A stretch of DNA of 13,786 nucleotides from UBA5359 sp028699365 [NCBI: bacterium] (GTDB lineage: Bacteria; UBP13; UBA5359). The stretch covers positions 1-13,786 of the forward strand of contig JAQVUQ010000028.1 of the NCBI GenBank assembly GCA_028699365.1, given 5' to 3'. The notes under the pieces were generated by a model. The model did not search any database, was not told the origin of the DNA, and saw nothing but the letters and a program-made list of their open reading frames with translations. The translations under genes were made by a program, and so were the position numbers. Shown here in pieces: positions 6,581-13,786 of the stretch. Within the stretch, counting starts at the first letter, position 1, and each line of letters starts with the position of its first letter.

Positions 6581-6640
6581 CTTGTAAGGATGCTTTACAA
6601 GTTCGAATCCGGGAAACAGACAGGGTGTGTGTAAAGCATC
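6581..6640. repeat. Nested inverted repeats in the WYL-cas3 gap
   Basis: GATGCTTTAC at 6589-6598 is repeated as its exact reverse complement GTAAAGCATC at 6631-6640. The first arm also takes part in a local hairpin, CTTGTAA (6581-6587) with TTACAAG (6595-6601). The two pairings are mutually exclusive in RNA. No gene lies here; whether this is a mobile-element end, a small RNA or chance is unknown. Confidence 0.4.
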
Positions 6641-6651
6641 ATATGCAATGA

Positions 6652-6776
6652 ATAGATGTGAGCTGTTTTATTCTGGCGCATAGCGTAAGGATTGGAAGGA
6701 CACAGGTCAAGTCTCAGGTCAAGTCACAGTGCAAGTCACAAGGCAAGTGGCAGGGCAAGTTCGGGAGCCTGCTTAA
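6652..6776 (+). pseudogene. Decayed fragment of a second DUF4062/ATPase-like gene (linker region)
   Basis: Reading from 6655 gives DVSCFILA. Shifting the frame by one base gives RKDWKDTGQVSGQV and onward (from 6684) to a TAA at 6774-6776. The intact protein at 3907-5415 has DVGCFILTIRRKDR at residues 392-405, exactly before its repeat linker, so the fragment matches the end of the ATPase domain plus the linker of a homologue. The DNA also aligns (GATGT..G.TGTTT.ATT and GCGTAAGGA in both). The fragment has an in-frame TAG at 6681-6683 and a one-base shift, and it lacks both the ATPase core and the winged helix. It is too short to function. GQV-type repeats in this linker are, from general knowledge, common in the family. 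Confidence 0.6.
6701..6760 (+). repeat. Five degenerate 12-bp direct repeats
   Basis: Consecutive 12-base units end in CAAGT at 6712, 6724, 6736, 6748 and 6760: CACAGGTCAAGT, CTCAGGTCAAGT, CACAGTGCAAGT, CACAAGGCAAGT, GGCAGGGCAAGT. In the frame from 6702 they read TGQV, SGQV, TVQV, TRQV, AGQV. They lie inside the decayed gene fragment and are best explained as its coding repeat, not as regulator iterons. Confidence 0.85.
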
Positions 6777-6850
6777 GATAAATGAAAAATATGTATAAAT
6801 CAGCATTGAACGTACAATGATGGTGTTATCGTTTTTTTAATTTCTTTATT

Positions 6851-6886
6851 ACAGTGACACTGTCTGTCAGTGGGAGGAGCTATAAT
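6851..6886 (+). promoter_or_regulatory. cas operon promoter with palindrome at the -35 position
   Basis: A perfect TATAAT at 6881-6886 is the expected -10 box. Seventeen bases upstream there is no usable -35 box (CACTGT). Instead the palindrome ACAGTGACACTGT (6851-6863) occupies that position, and a further CAGTG at 6868-6872 forms a second inverted pair with CACTG (6858-6862). The region before it (6781-6850) is AT-rich and includes seven T's. This layout suits a factor-dependent or repressed promoter; the leader to the cas3 ATG would be about 50 bases. Confidence 0.6.
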
Positions 6887-6941
6887 AGTCTTTAACAACG
6901 TTCGATAATACAGATATATCTCTAAGGAGGTGAATACTCGC

Positions 6942-9707
6942 ATGAATCTCCGATCTGTGGATACTTACATGCTTCTCTGGGGGAAGACGGACAAGAACAA
7001 CCAGGATCGTTATCATCCGCTTCTATTTCACATGCTGGATGTGGCAAACGTAACATCGGTATTATGGGATACATGTTTGTCAGCCTCAATTCGTAACCGA
7101 TTCTCGGGAACACTGAACCTCGACGATGCTTCCTGCCGTCGTTTTATATCCTTTCTGGCAGGTTTGCACGATATAGGGAAGGCATCGTCGGCATTTCAAG
7201 AAGGGTATAGGCCTATTAAACAGGGGTTATTGAGGAGAGGCTTCTCTTTTCCTGACGTGAAATGTCCCCATGGGCGTGCTACTACTCTTATTATCCAAGA
7301 ATGGCTCTCGGAAGAAGTAGGCTTCTCGCAAGATGCTGCTGATGCCATTGCAATAGCACTTGGCGGACATCATGGCCTTTTCCCTGGCATAGCTGACCTG
7401 AATTGGTGCAGATTATCGTCTCTTGGTCGTATATCAGGGAATCACAAATGGGACGAAGTAAGGCATGTTCTCCTGGCTTCCTACATGAAGCTCACATTAG
7501 GCCAATTGCCTACGACTATACCGCATGAAGCGTTGACACCGTCATTTCTTGCTCTCCTGGCAGCGTTTACATCTATTGCTGACTGGATTGCATCAGCGCA
7601 TTTTCCCTGTACTGCAATCGTTACTGGCGAAACGGTACGTCCTGATGTATCTCCAGCAGATTATCTTCGAATTGTTCGGGAGGATGCTGATAAAGCTGTG
7701 GCTGCCTTGCAATGGATTTTGCCCAGGGCATCTGGTGAATCCATATCCTTCTCCGAGTTGTTTGGGGTGGATTGGAGCCCTCGCCCTTTGCAGCAGGTAA
7801 CGGAAGGTATTGCCAACAGGCTGGAAGTTCCCGGTTTGGTTATCATAGAAGCTCCGATGGGTGAAGGTAAAACCGAGGCGGCAATTCATCTTGCAGAAGC
7901 ATGGATGCGCAAGCTTAAACAGCAAGGATGTTATTTCGCGCTTCCAACTATGGCTACCGCCAATTCCATTTTCACCCGTTTCCACAAAGATTACTTGTCC
8001 AAGACACATCCTGAGGTGGCAAGTGTGCTGCGCCTCATGCACGGGCAAGCGTCGGTGTCGGAAGAGTACAGACAGTTTTGCATAGAAGGCGTCTACGATT
8101 CTGATGAACGGAAGCCGCTCCGTTCGGTGGAAGCTGAAGATTGGTTTGCATACAAAAAGCGAGGGCTTCTGAGTCCATATGGTGTAGGCACTGTCGATCA
8201 AGCACTTCTTGCCGTATTACAAACTAAACATTGTTTCGTTCGTCTCTTCGGTTTAGCAGGAAAGACGATCATTATTGACGAAGTTCATGCCTTCGATTTC
8301 TATACGCGAGCGTTGCTCGTCCGTCTTCTCGAATGGTTCCATTCCGTCGGCTCATCTGTGGTCCTATTATCGGCAACACTGCCTAAAGCAACTAGGATGT
8401 CCCTGTTGAACTCTTGGGGTGAATCAGTGCCTGAAGAGAAGGAGCAGCCTTATCCGCGAGTCACAACCGTTCTTGGGGATACACGTCGCTCGGTACATGT
8501 GCCGGAATCGGAGAAGGCTAGAAGAGTCAACCTTGAGTGGGTTGACGAATCGGACGAAGAGTTATCGGCTAAACTGTGCTCTGCAGTTGCCGCTGGAGGA
8601 TGCGCTGTATATGTCTGCAATACTGTCGGGCAAGCACAGGGGTTCTACCAGACTCTGAATGAGCATGCTAAACAGCGAGGAATCCAGACATACCTACTAC
8701 ACGCAAGATATCCCTTCAGAGAACGGGAGATGAGAGAGGCTGATGCCGTAGCTAGGTTTGGAAAGCATGCTGGCGAAGAAAATAACCCACCTAGGCCCGA
8801 GCGGGCGATTATGGTAAGCACACAGATTATCGAACAGAGCCTTGACGTGGATTTTGATCTGATGGTAACAGATCTAGCGCCCGTTGATCTGCTTCTTCAA
8901 CGGTCCGGGCGTCTGATGAGACATCTTGGTCGTGGAATCCCGCGATACTCGTTTGATGAAAGGAAGCCCCTACTTTGGGTAAGACGCCCGAAGATGGACT
9001 CAGATGGACTACCCGACTTCGAGGCTGGCCGGACCATCTACTCCGACTGGATTTTGCTTCGCACGCTGCTGGTTCTCGGAGTAAGGGATAGAGTTGTCAG
9101 AGTGCCTGAGGACATTGAGGAACTTATCGAAACTGTGTACGAAGCATCCAGTGATCTCAATGTACCAAAGGTCTTTGAAGAACGGCTTGAAGCAGCCCAA
9201 GCGGATTTCCAAAAAAAACTGGATAAACTATGTTTTGAAGCGAAGAAGCGTCTTATCAAACAGCCTGGCTATGAGGGCGAACTAGCACGTATTTTCGGTG
9301 AGGCTCTGGAGGAGGATAATCCTGGGGTCCATATAGCGTTTCAGGCAAACACTAGGTGGTCCGAGCTCCCTTCTGTTACCGTCATCTGTCTACACTCATG
9401 CGGCGAAAAGGTATTTGGGGATGCTGACTGCAATTATCAAGTCGATCTATTAGTAGAGCCTGATGATACTACTCTTAGGGAGCTAATGAGAGCGACAATG
9501 AGCCTTTCGGGATATTCGATAACTAACTATTTCATGGAGAATACGAAGACACCTTTGGGTTGGAGGAATATTGGCATGCTCCGGCATGTGAAACTTGCGG
9601 AATTCATTGATGGTACACTTGAAGGCACAGATTTCACTCTGCGGCTCGATCCCGAGTTGGGCGGAGTGATTGAATACCACAGGAGAGCGGAGGAGGATGA
9701 GTATTGA
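6942..9707 (+). CDS. cas3: Type I-E CRISPR-associated nuclease-helicase Cas3
   Basis: This 921-residue protein is full length for the family. Cas3 is recruited by target-bound Cascade, nicks the displaced strand with its HD domain, and unwinds and degrades DNA 3' to 5'. The HD domain shows H25/H30 with D33 (FHMLDVANV), H76-D77 (LHDIGKASSAFQ) and H143/H144 (GGHHG). The SF2 helicase shows Walker A APMGEGKT (304-311), DEVH (446-449), SAT (477-479), QIIEQSLDVDFD (628-639) and QRSGR (653-657). All expected catalytic residues are present. I choose the ATG at 6942: the ribosome site AAGGAGGTGA (6924-6933) precedes it by 8 bases, whereas the GTG at 6930 lies inside that site. It is the first gene of the operon; its stop overlaps the cse1 start. 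Confidence 0.96.
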   Translation: MNLRSVDTYMLLWGKTDKNNQDRYHPLLFHMLDVANVTSVLWDTCLSASIRNRFSGTLNLDDASCRRFISFLAGLHDIGKASSAFQEGYRPIKQGLLRRGFSFPDVKCPHGRATTLIIQEWLSEEVGFSQDAADAIAIALGGHHGLFPGIADLNWCRLSSLGRISGNHKWDEVRHVLLASYMKLTLGQLPTTIPHEALTPSFLALLAAFTSIADWIASAHFPCTAIVTGETVRPDVSPADYLRIVREDADKAVAALQWILPRASGESISFSELFGVDWSPRPLQQVTEGIANRLEVPGLVIIEAPMGEGKTEAAIHLAEAWMRKLKQQGCYFALPTMATANSIFTRFHKDYLSKTHPEVASVLRLMHGQASVSEEYRQFCIEGVYDSDERKPLRSVEAEDWFAYKKRGLLSPYGVGTVDQALLAVLQTKHCFVRLFGLAGKTIIIDEVHAFDFYTRALLVRLLEWFHSVGSSVVLLSATLPKATRMSLLNSWGESVPEEKEQPYPRVTTVLGDTRRSVHVPESEKARRVNLEWVDESDEELSAKLCSAVAAGGCAVYVCNTVGQAQGFYQTLNEHAKQRGIQTYLLHARYPFREREMREADAVARFGKHAGEENNPPRPERAIMVSTQIIEQSLDVDFDLMVTDLAPVDLLLQRSGRLMRHLGRGIPRYSFDERKPLLWVRRPKMDSDGLPDFEAGRTIYSDWILLRTLLVLGVRDRVVRVPEDIEELIETVYEASSDLNVPKVFEERLEAAQADFQKKLDKLCFEAKKRLIKQPGYEGELARIFGEALEEDNPGVHIAFQANTRWSELPSVTVICLHSCGEKVFGDADCNYQVDLLVEPDDTTLRELMRATMSLSGYSITNYFMENTKTPLGWRNIGMLRHVKLAEFIDGTLEGTDFTLRLDPELGGVIEYHRRAEEDEY

Positions 9708-11329
9708 GCGGTTCATTTAATCTTATAGATAAGAAGTGGATACCCTGCGTTTTTCAAGATAAACGGGATGAACTTGGGCTTCAGGAAACGCTGACGCGAG
9801 CGGACGAGATCAGAGAAGTGCATGATGCATCACCTCTGGTGACAGTGTCGCTACATCGGCTACTCTTGGCGATCCTGCACAGGGTCTTTGGACCGGAGAA
9901 CCCCAGCAAATGGCGGAAACTGTGGGCTATCAGAAGCTTTGCTGGAGGTGAACTTGAGAGTTACTTTACGAAGTGGCGTTCCCATTTTGATCTATTTGAT
10001 GAGAAGTACCCATTCTACCAGGATTCGGCGCTTGGACGAAAACTAAACCATGATGAGAATCTGGCCGCAAAGTGGCGGAATCCGATCCCGAAGCTTTTCC
10101 ACGAACTGGCTTCCGGCAACAATCCCACGCTGTTCGACCACACGTCGAATAATTCAGAGAACGGTATATCGTTTGCCATTGCGGCACGAGGGCTTGTGGC
10201 ATTACAGTGCTATGCTCTTAGCGGCATAGCAAGTGGAGAAGGGGAGGATGGAAAGAGTCATCCCAATAATGCTCCATTGGCTAGGGGAATTACTCACCTT
10301 GTTCGTGGAGATACGCTTTTCCAGACTCTGATGCTGAACTTGGTGGTCTACAATCCTGCGGATGATGAACCCATTGTCTGCTTTGACCATGATGTTCCGG
10401 CCTGGGAACTGAAACCGGAGAAGCTCTGGGAATTACGGCAGCCGGTTGGATATCTGGACTATCTGACTTGGCAGAGCCGCCGCGTGTGGCTCTTCCGAGA
10501 TGAAGTCGGATTGCGGGTGACGGGAGTTGCCATCACCGAGGGGAATAATTTTGCAAAGGACTCAGACTTACGAGACCCGTTTATGGTCCACAAAAAAGAT
10601 ATAAAAGCAAAGAAAAACGAACCTGCTTGGTTAGCGCAAAAATTTCGTCCACAGCGTGCTATGTGGCGGGACATTACCATATTGCTGCAGAAGACCGGAG
10701 TTGAAAAGGCGCGCCCCAGAGTCATCGATCACATTGCTACCGTAATCAAGGAGGATATACGATTAGGACTGGACGCCTTCGGCCTGGCCAATTACGAGAA
10801 GGCTGGTAAAGTAAACTTCTGGAGGCATGAGCGGCTTCCATTGCCTGCCGAATACTTGGAAAATGGATTTGTGTTTGATGTGTTGCAAAGATGTCTGTAT
10901 GCAGCGGAAGATACGGGGGATGCAATCAAGTCCAGTCATAGAAGGTTAGCATGCTACTTGGAAATGGCAAATTTGTCGAACAAAGAAAAGGATGCTTTTC
11001 TTGAGAAAGTGGGGTGTGGGGAACGACTTACAAAGAAAGAGCAGACAAATCTCGAGAAAATAAATATGCGTGTTGCCACTTTTAATTCAGAGAGTGTTTT
11101 TTGGACCACATTAGAGGTTCCGTTTAAGAGCCTTCTTCTACGCCTGCCCGATGCTGTGGCAAATGCCACAGCGGAAGAAGTCGAAATTCCGATGTGGTCG
11201 GAGTTTGTACAGCAAACCGCGATCAATGCCCTAGATCGGACGATACTTGACTTGGGAATGTCGCCGAGAAATATACAAGCAGCTGTGAAAGCACGTGAAC
11301 AACTTCAGCGTAGGCTTGCAAAATCATAA
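9704..11329 (+). CDS. cse1: Cascade large subunit Cse1 (CasA, Cas8e)
   Basis: This 541-residue protein is the large subunit of type I-E Cascade, which recognises the PAM, opens the target DNA and recruits Cas3. The N-terminus FNLIDKKWIPCV is the family hallmark. Central segments (HFDLFDEKYPFYQ, LVVYNPADDEP, GYLDYLTWQSRRVWLF) and the C-terminal helical bundle (residues ~400-541) follow. The start is the TTG at 9704, which overlaps the cas3 stop (TTGA). An in-frame TGA at 9698-9700 rules out any start further upstream, and GGAGGAGG (9689-9696) lies 7 bases before it. The overlap suggests translational coupling to cas3. The next gene follows after 20 bases. Confidence 0.95.
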   Translation: MSGSFNLIDKKWIPCVFQDKRDELGLQETLTRADEIREVHDASPLVTVSLHRLLLAILHRVFGPENPSKWRKLWAIRSFAGGELESYFTKWRSHFDLFDEKYPFYQDSALGRKLNHDENLAAKWRNPIPKLFHELASGNNPTLFDHTSNNSENGISFAIAARGLVALQCYALSGIASGEGEDGKSHPNNAPLARGITHLVRGDTLFQTLMLNLVVYNPADDEPIVCFDHDVPAWELKPEKLWELRQPVGYLDYLTWQSRRVWLFRDEVGLRVTGVAITEGNNFAKDSDLRDPFMVHKKDIKAKKNEPAWLAQKFRPQRAMWRDITILLQKTGVEKARPRVIDHIATVIKEDIRLGLDAFGLANYEKAGKVNFWRHERLPLPAEYLENGFVFDVLQRCLYAAEDTGDAIKSSHRRLACYLEMANLSNKEKDAFLEKVGCGERLTKKEQTNLEKINMRVATFNSESVFWTTLEVPFKSLLLRLPDAVANATAEEVEIPMWSEFVQQTAINALDRTILDLGMSPRNIQAAVKAREQLQRRLAKS

Positions 11330-11349
11330 CCGAAAGGAGGAGATGACTA

Positions 11350-11970
11350 ATGACTAATAAGAGATCGCGTGACGGGAACTTTATAGAGTTTCTAGAGAGC
11401 CTTCGGGACAATAAGAACCGCATGGCGCTTGCCGTCCTTCGCCGTGGATTGGGCAGACCGCCGGGAACCGTGTTATCGATGTCTCCATATATCGAGACGT
11501 TCAGGCCAGAGCCTTGGCAGCGCGCGTGGTACTATCTGGTTGCGGCCCTCTTTGCGAGCTATCCTGGCCCCGAGCCAAGCAGAAAGCCTGATCCCCTATC
11601 GATGAAGGAACGGCAAAACATAGGGGTTACGATGGACGGGATCGTGCATGCCTATGTTCTGGAAGGTAAGGGTATGAATAAGGATGATGCCCGGAAGAGA
11701 GTTGAGCGTCGGTTCATGGCGCTGCTCAACTCGCACCCTGACGACCTGCCTCGGCATCTTATGCATGCCATATCACTTGCCAAATCCAAGGATGTTCCAG
11801 TGGACTACCGTAGACTTCTGAGGGATCTGCAGTACTGGACAAGTGAGAACAAATGGGTGCAACTGCAATGGGCAGCCAGCTTCTGGGGCGGCTCTGCGTT
11901 GCCGGAACCCAAAGACGTTTGTGATGAAGATGAAGAAATGGTAAAAGATTTAAAAGGAGATGATTCATAA
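11350..11970 (+). CDS. cse2: Cascade small subunit Cse2 (CasB)
   Basis: This 206-residue all-helical protein, present as a dimer in type I-E Cascade, lines the belly of the complex and stabilises the crRNA-DNA hybrid and the displaced strand. Family features are the N-terminal basic region LAVLRRGLGRPPGT, the helix EPWQRAWYYLVAALFASYP, ERRFMALLNSHPDDLPRHL near residues 117-136, and the C-terminal VDYRRLLRDLQYW then VQLQWAASFWG. The gene comes 20 bases after cse1 with its own strong ribosome site AAAGGAGGAG (11334-11342). A nearer out-of-frame ATG at 11343 is ignored. The stop TAA shares its last base with the cas7e ATG. The C-terminal tail is rich in D and E. Confidence 0.93.
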   Translation: MTNKRSRDGNFIEFLESLRDNKNRMALAVLRRGLGRPPGTVLSMSPYIETFRPEPWQRAWYYLVAALFASYPGPEPSRKPDPLSMKERQNIGVTMDGIVHAYVLEGKGMNKDDARKRVERRFMALLNSHPDDLPRHLMHAISLAKSKDVPVDYRRLLRDLQYWTSENKWVQLQWAASFWGGSALPEPKDVCDEDEEMVKDLKGDDS

Positions 11971-13172
11971 TGTTTGTGGAATTGCACATAATTCAAAACT
12001 TTGCTCCATCATGTCTCAACAGAGACGAAAGTAACATCCCGAAGGATTGTACGTTTGGTAATGTTCGTCGGGCGCGCATATCCAGTCAATGCTTGAAAAG
12101 AGCGACGAGATGGCATCGGAAATTTGCAGAGACCGTTGGGCATGATCCCAGCCTGCTTACTAAGAAAGCTAAGAAGGAACTTATCCGGGGATTGGCAGAA
12201 CACCATTGTGATACCACTGCAGTTGATACTGCACTTGATCGATTCCTGGCAAACGTTTTACTTCCTATCTCTGCTGGACAGACTAACGTTCAGCTTTTTC
12301 TCGGTATAGATGAGTTAGAACTGATGACCAACCGACTGGTTGAGAAGTGGGATGCCTTGGTCGAACTTGCAGAATATCTTGCTCTTTCGCGCCCTGCGAA
12401 CGATAAGGCGAAACAGCAGGAGATAGACGCCCAGTCGTCAAAACTGATAAAGAAACTTACTGAGGGACTAAGGATACGCACGAGAGCCGCGGATGTGGCT
12501 CTGTTCGGACGCATGATTGCTGACAAGCCCGATCTTGAGAAAGATGCTGCCTGTCAGGTTTCCCATGCAATCTCTACACACAGGGTGGATATGAGCGATG
12601 ATTTCTACACGGCAGTGGATGACCTCAAGGTGCCTGGAGAAGAGCAAGGGGCCAGTATGATGGGGCACATTGATTTTAACAGCTCTTGTTATTATCGATT
12701 TGCTGTAATTGATACCGGCCAGCTTCTAACAAATGTGGCGGGTGACCCGAGGAACTTAACGAGTGAGGATCGAGATCTATGTAAGCGTGCCATAGAGGGA
12801 TTCATCAAGGCTTCGGTTGCTGCCATCCCCTCAGGCAAGCAGAATTCCTTTGCTGCCCTGAACGCTCCGAGTTTAGTATTTGTTGTGGTTCGTGAAAACG
12901 GTATGCCATGGGCAATGCATAATGCATTTGAACGACCCATCCGGGTGAACCCGAACACCTATGACTCGAGTGATGAGGAATCCCTCTCTAGTAAGTCTAT
13001 TGTGCGCCTAGACCAATATCATGGCAAACTGAAAGAGGTATATGGCAACAACGGAGAGGTGTTTGCAGAGGGATGCTATGTTGGCCTTGAGAGTCCAGAT
13101 CTGCGAAATATTAATCTCATCGATAGATTCGAAACTCTCATTTCAAATACAATGAAGGCGATCAAGTTATGA
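11970..13172 (+). CDS. cas7: Cascade backbone subunit Cas7e (CasC, Cse4)
   Basis: This 400-residue protein forms the six-fold backbone that coats the crRNA spacer in type I-E Cascade. The N-terminal block FAPSCLNRDESNIPKD followed by RRARISSQCLKRATR (residues ~11-46) is the signature of the family, and QVSHAISTHRVDMSDDFYTAVDDL with MMGHIDFNSSCYYRF (residues ~190-240) is the next conserved core. The central RRM-like fold carries a long variable helical insertion (about residues 90-185). The ATG shares one base with the cse2 stop (TAATG), with AAAAGGAGATG upstream as ribosome site. The stop overlaps the cas5e start as ATGA. Confidence 0.95.
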   Translation: MFVELHIIQNFAPSCLNRDESNIPKDCTFGNVRRARISSQCLKRATRWHRKFAETVGHDPSLLTKKAKKELIRGLAEHHCDTTAVDTALDRFLANVLLPISAGQTNVQLFLGIDELELMTNRLVEKWDALVELAEYLALSRPANDKAKQQEIDAQSSKLIKKLTEGLRIRTRAADVALFGRMIADKPDLEKDAACQVSHAISTHRVDMSDDFYTAVDDLKVPGEEQGASMMGHIDFNSSCYYRFAVIDTGQLLTNVAGDPRNLTSEDRDLCKRAIEGFIKASVAAIPSGKQNSFAALNAPSLVFVVVRENGMPWAMHNAFERPIRVNPNTYDSSDEESLSSKSIVRLDQYHGKLKEVYGNNGEVFAEGCYVGLESPDLRNINLIDRFETLISNTMKAIKL

Positions 13173-13786
13173 GCGTGTTGCTGATTCGTCTGGCGGGTCC
13201 GATGCAATCCTGGGACACCCAAAGCCGATTCACGGATCGACATTCGGGGAGAGAGCCGTCGAAAAGTGGAGTCATCGGCTTGCTGTGTGCAGCGATGGGC
13301 AAACCGAGAGAGGAAAAGTCTGGTGACGGATATCCTACGCTCGCGACGTTGGCTAATCTCAAGATGGGCGTTCGCATTGATAGAGAAGGCACGGTAGCAA
13401 AGGACTATCACACGGTAGGCTGTGGGTGGAGCCGTGAGATGGGGGTACGGTATGCCTATATGAAACTAAAGCCTGTCAAGGGCGGGAACCTTGGAGTAGC
13501 AACGGCAGATGGTAAGGCACGTGGTCCGGTGACATCTAATCGCTACTATCTTGCCGATGCGAATTTCCTGGTGGGCCTCGAAGGAGATATAGAACTGCTG
13601 CGTCATTTGGATAATGCCCTTGCTGCTCCCGTTTGGCCGCTTTTCCTGGGACGGAAGTCTTTCGTCCCAGGCTTGCCGGTATGGATTCCGCATTGCCTAT
13701 TGCCATCCGGTCGCCTCATTAAGAAACCATTAGAGGATGCTCTGCGGGGATTTCCCTGGTTCCCACGGCAGAAGGAGATACCTCAA
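13169..13786 (+). CDS. cas5: Cascade subunit Cas5e (CasD), 3' end off window
   Basis: The frame from the ATG at 13169 stays open for all 206 codons to the window end, so the stop is missing here; the family usually has about 220-250 residues and little should be lost. Cas5e binds the 5' handle of the crRNA and contacts Cse1. Family features are LIRLAGPMQSWDTQSRF at the start, HSGREPSKSGVIGLL (residues ~25-39), the later TSNRYYLADANFLVGLEG, and APVWPLFLGRKSFVPGLP. The start overlaps the cas7e stop by 4 bases (ATGA), typical of translational coupling. cas6e, cas1 and cas2 are expected next but cannot be seen. Confidence 0.94.
   Translation, partial: MSVLLIRLAGPMQSWDTQSRFTDRHSGREPSKSGVIGLLCAAMGKPREEKSGDGYPTLATLANLKMGVRIDREGTVAKDYHTVGCGWSREMGVRYAYMKLKPVKGGNLGVATADGKARGPVTSNRYYLADANFLVGLEGDIELLRHLDNALAAPVWPLFLGRKSFVPGLPVWIPHCLLPSGRLIKKPLEDALRGFPWFPRQKEIPQ

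Noticed and set aside
6599-6615. tRNA-like T-arm sequence (GTTCGAATCC)
   Set aside because: The 5 bases before the TTCGAAT loop do not pair with the 5 after it, and no acceptor, D or anticodon arms are present.
6701-6760. 12-bp direct repeats as plasmid-type iterons or regulator binding sites
   Set aside because: They translate as GQV-type units in the same frame as a fragment homologous to the linker of the DUF4062/ATPase protein, which explains them better.
6806-6834. A second cas promoter with TTGAAC at 6806-6811
   Set aside because: No acceptable -10 box lies 16-18 bases downstream, whereas a perfect TATAAT is present at 6881.
6930-6932. GTG as the cas3 start, four codons earlier
   Set aside because: This GTG is part of the AAGGAGGTGA ribosome site itself; the ATG at 6942 has correct spacing from it.
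7593-8201. 202-codon open frame on the minus strand
   Set aside because: It lies inside cas3 opposite the helicase Walker A region and has no family motifs.

Overview
This window is bacterial DNA. Strong AGGAGG-type ribosome sites, sigma-A-like promoters with 17-base spacers, and small flavin-dependent reductases fit an anaerobic Gram-positive (Firmicutes/Clostridia-like) genome. That assignment is an inference from style; no marker gene in the window settles it.

Left part (1-3712), ordinary housekeeping and accessory genes. In order: the 3' end of a flavodoxin-family reductase; a response regulator whose output domain is a MerR/excisionase-type helix-turn-helix; a convergent cytoplasmic PAS histidine kinase, preceded in its own operon by an unrecognised small helical protein; a nitroreductase-family protein; and a small TM2-domain membrane protein. 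The last two converge on a shared strong hairpin.

Middle part (3839-6941), a regulatory or defence-like stretch. A 502-residue protein joins an N-terminal DUF4062 domain to a RecG-like/divergent ATP-binding domain and a C-terminal winged helix. Three tandem 11-bp repeats sit in its linker, and any single-unit change would truncate the protein. Next comes a HTH-WYL regulator whose ATG lies only 7 bases after a perfect TATAAT, so its mRNA is probably leaderless. The 438-base gap after it holds a hairpin, a 10-bp inverted repeat, a decayed fragment related to the linker of the DUF4062 protein (including five degenerate 12-bp repeats reading as GQV-type residues), and the promoter of the cas operon with a palindrome where the -35 box should be.

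Right part (6942-13786), a type I-E CRISPR-Cas effector operon on the + strand: cas3, cse1 (casA/cas8e), cse2 (casB), cas7e (casC) and the start of cas5e (casD), which runs off the window. Three of the four junctions overlap by 1 to 4 bases; cse1-cse2 has a 20-base gap with a strong ribosome site. Cas3 nicks, unwinds and degrades DNA, and the other products build Cascade around crRNA. The genes for cas6e, cas1 and cas2, and the CRISPR array, are not in the window and are expected downstream. The upstream WYL protein is the obvious candidate regulator of the operon.

The Cas genes themselves are canonical. The less ordinary material is the DUF4062/ATPase gene with its repeat switch, its decayed relative on the other side of the WYL gene, and the control region of the cas operon.
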